Below, piece by piece: positions 13,774-15,104 of a DNA stretch of 15,104 nt. Position 1 is the first letter of the stretch; each line of letters opens with the position of its first letter. A model generated the notes under the pieces. It did not search any database. It was given only the letters and a program-made list of their open reading frames with translations, and was not told where the DNA came from. This DNA comes from Bacteroidota bacterium (lineage in GTDB: Bacteria > Bacteroidota > Bacteroidia > Cytophagales > Cyclobacteriaceae), in contig QGUY01000074.1 of the NCBI GenBank assembly GCA_003242315.1, forward strand, positions 1 to 15,104, read 5' to 3'. The translations under genes were made by a program, and so were the position numbers.

Positions 13774-15104
13774 GGGTTACGTGCTGTTTTTGCGGGAATG
13801 TTATCACGAATTCGCTGCCCTGCTTGAGTTGAGACCGCAAGGTGATTTCGCCTTCCAGGCGGTCGACCAGCGTTTTCACAATGGCAAGCCCCAGTCCGTT
13901 TGAACTCTCCCCGCCCGTGGGACGAGCGCTGAGTTTTGTAAACTTCTGGAAAAGCTTGCGCTTGTCCTCCTCGGAGAATCCAGGACCGTCGTCCTTTACA
14001 CGAAGCTGAAATTTGCCGTCCACCACATCGGCGGAAACGCCGACTACAGAATCGTTCGCCGAAAATTTTATCGCGTTGGAAACGAGGTTGTCTACAATCC
14101 TGGCCAGATAATCCGCATCCGTATACACGGAATGACCGGATGCCGAAACATCGATGCGTATGTTCTTCTGTGCAGCGGCATGCCTTAACGACTCCATCTT
14201 TTCATTAAGGAACTCGTCAAGTTTCACAAAGGAATACTCAGGCATTACATTTTCCTCAAGCATGTTGACATCGAGCAGGTCTTTGATGAGGTCAAGTCCC
14301 GCACGTGTTGCGCTCTTTATCATAGCGATATAGGTCTTCTGCTCCTGCGGATCGATGCCGTCCATCTCCAGCAGGTCGGTAAGCCCGCTGATGCGGTTTA
14401 GGGGAGATTTAAGATCGTGAGCGACAATGCTCATGAGCGTGTCCTTTTCATGATTCAGTTCCGAAAGCTGAATATTCCTCCGTGACAGGCTTTCATTCTG
14501 ACGGATGATCTCTTCACGCTGCAATTGAATTTCCGCATTCTTTGCAGCAAGCTTGTAGTTAATCAACCTTCGCTTGCGACTGTTAAACCAGTGAACCCCA
14601 TACAAAATGCTGATGAACACGATGATGATCACCAGCATGATATTTTGAAGCCGTTGCTTGTGCATGGTGGCTTCCGCTGCTTCGTGAGAAGCAACCAGCA
14701 GTTGATGTGCCTTCTCCCTCTTTTCTATTTCAAGTTGAAACTGAAGGCGTTCGATCTGACGCGTGAGATCAACGTTCTGCAACGACTCTTTCAGAATGAG
14801 GTACTGGTTGGAGTGTTCGATGCTTGCCTGTTTCCTACCCAGTTTTTTATAAAGCTCACTAAGATAGTAATGAGCATCCCGCTGCAGCATCAAGTTGCCT
14901 GTCCCCTCCTCGCCATCAATCACCTTTTTCAGGTACGACACGGCTTCGGTGTAATTGCCCCGCTGGAAGCCGAGCCGACCCAGCAACAGGTAAGTCCTCG
15001 GAAGAAGACGCTGGTTATCTGTATCGCTAATGATCCGCAGCGCGGCGTACGCTGCTTCGCTTCCCGTTCCAGGCGCTAGCCAGTAAGAAGGTAATTCGGC
15101 AGGG
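13766..15104 (-). CDS. TPR-containing membrane sensor histidine kinase (N-terminus outside window)
   Basis: The reading frame is open from the TAA at 13766-13768 to the right edge, so at least 445 residues are present and the start lies beyond. The first visible part is TPR-like (LLGRLGFQRGNYTEAVSYL and AHYYLSELYKKLGRKQASI), expected outside the membrane. A charged helix, one membrane helix (about 14645-14585) and a coiled coil with IRQNESLSRRNIQLSELNHE follow. The HisKA domain has the phospho-acceptor His in SIVAHDLKSPLNRISGL (codon 14417-14419). The ATPase domain has an N box (VDNLVSNAIKFS), G1 (DDGPGF) and G2 (GLGLAIV). It ends at QKQHVTPA with no receiver or DNA-binding domain, so it must phosphorylate a separate regulator. 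That regulator is not next to its 3' end. This TPR-TM-kinase layout is common in Bacteroidota. The signal sensed is unknown. Confidence 0.94.
   Translation of the reverse strand, partial: PAELPSYWLAPGTGSEAAYAALRIISDTDNQRLLPRTYLLLGRLGFQRGNYTEAVSYLKKVIDGEEGTGNLMLQRDAHYYLSELYKKLGRKQASIEHSNQYLILKESLQNVDLTRQIERLQFQLEIEKREKAHQLLVASHEAAEATMHKQRLQNIMLVIIIVFISILYGVHWFNSRKRRLINYKLAAKNAEIQLQREEIIRQNESLSRRNIQLSELNHEKDTLMSIVAHDLKSPLNRISGLTDLLEMDGIDPQEQKTYIAMIKSATRAGLDLIKDLLDVNMLEENVMPEYSFVKLDEFLNEKMESLRHAAAQKNIRIDVSASGHSVYTDADYLARIVDNLVSNAIKFSANDSVVGVSADVVDGKFQLRVKDDGPGFSEEDKRKLFQKFTKLSARPTGGESSNGLGLAIVKTLVDRLEGEITLRSQLKQGSEFVITFPQKQHVTPA

Noticed and set aside
1..15104. Search for CRISPR arrays, insertion sequences, integrases, tRNA or rRNA genes and defence genes
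   Set aside because: No tandem spaced repeats, transposase or integrase motifs, cloverleaf patterns or defence-type domains were seen; the window looks like ordinary chromosome.

Overview
This 15.1 kb window looks like an ordinary chromosomal segment of a Bacteroidota bacterium with moderate GC, probably a Cytophagales/Chitinophagales-type environmental organism. Three things suggest this: the gene families (DUF4197 lipoprotein, single-lipoyl E2, MetB-type enzyme, TPR-fused histidine kinase); the absence of clear Shine-Dalgarno sequences before most starts; and two good matches to the Bacteroidota promoter form, TTTG, about 19 bases, TAnnTTTG. The assignment is inference. No phage, integrase, insertion sequence, CRISPR array, tRNA or rRNA was recognised, and no gap between genes exceeds about 160 bases.

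Layout. 4-885 (-) encodes a membrane-anchored zinc metallopeptidase. 1016-1221 (+) is the remnant of a small exported protein gene that has lost its middle: the head and tail of the family are both readable but in different frames. 1225-4809 (-) is a tight three-gene operon, transcribed as GH88-type glycoside hydrolase, old-yellow-enzyme flavin oxidoreductase, then short-chain dehydrogenase. Divergent from it, 4952-5665 (+) encodes an exported protein of unknown function behind a well-formed promoter. 5693-6403 (-) is a DUF4197 lipoprotein, and divergent from that is cinA (6509-7756, +). A hairpin separates cinA from the convergent ppdK (7797-10616, -). Divergent from ppdK is a 2-oxo acid dehydrogenase E2 subunit (10776-12038, +), followed 66 bases later by a cystathionine gamma-synthase-like gene (12105-13250, +). 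After two hairpins come a small, very basic exported protein with an internal duplication (13329-13643, -) and the 3' part of a TPR histidine kinase that runs off the right edge (13766 to 15104, -).

How the genes relate. Most are independent housekeeping or envelope functions: pyruvate/PEP interconversion, acyl-lipoyl transfer, sulfur amino acids, NMN/pyridine nucleotide salvage, envelope proteins and signalling. The only clear functional unit is the GH88-OYE-SDR operon. It looks like a short cytoplasmic pathway that hydrolyses a uronate-containing or otherwise unsaturated glycoside and then carries out two redox steps on the product. It is the best candidate for undescribed biology here, although no reaction can be assigned from sequence alone. 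I found no sign of a defence system or other exotic element.
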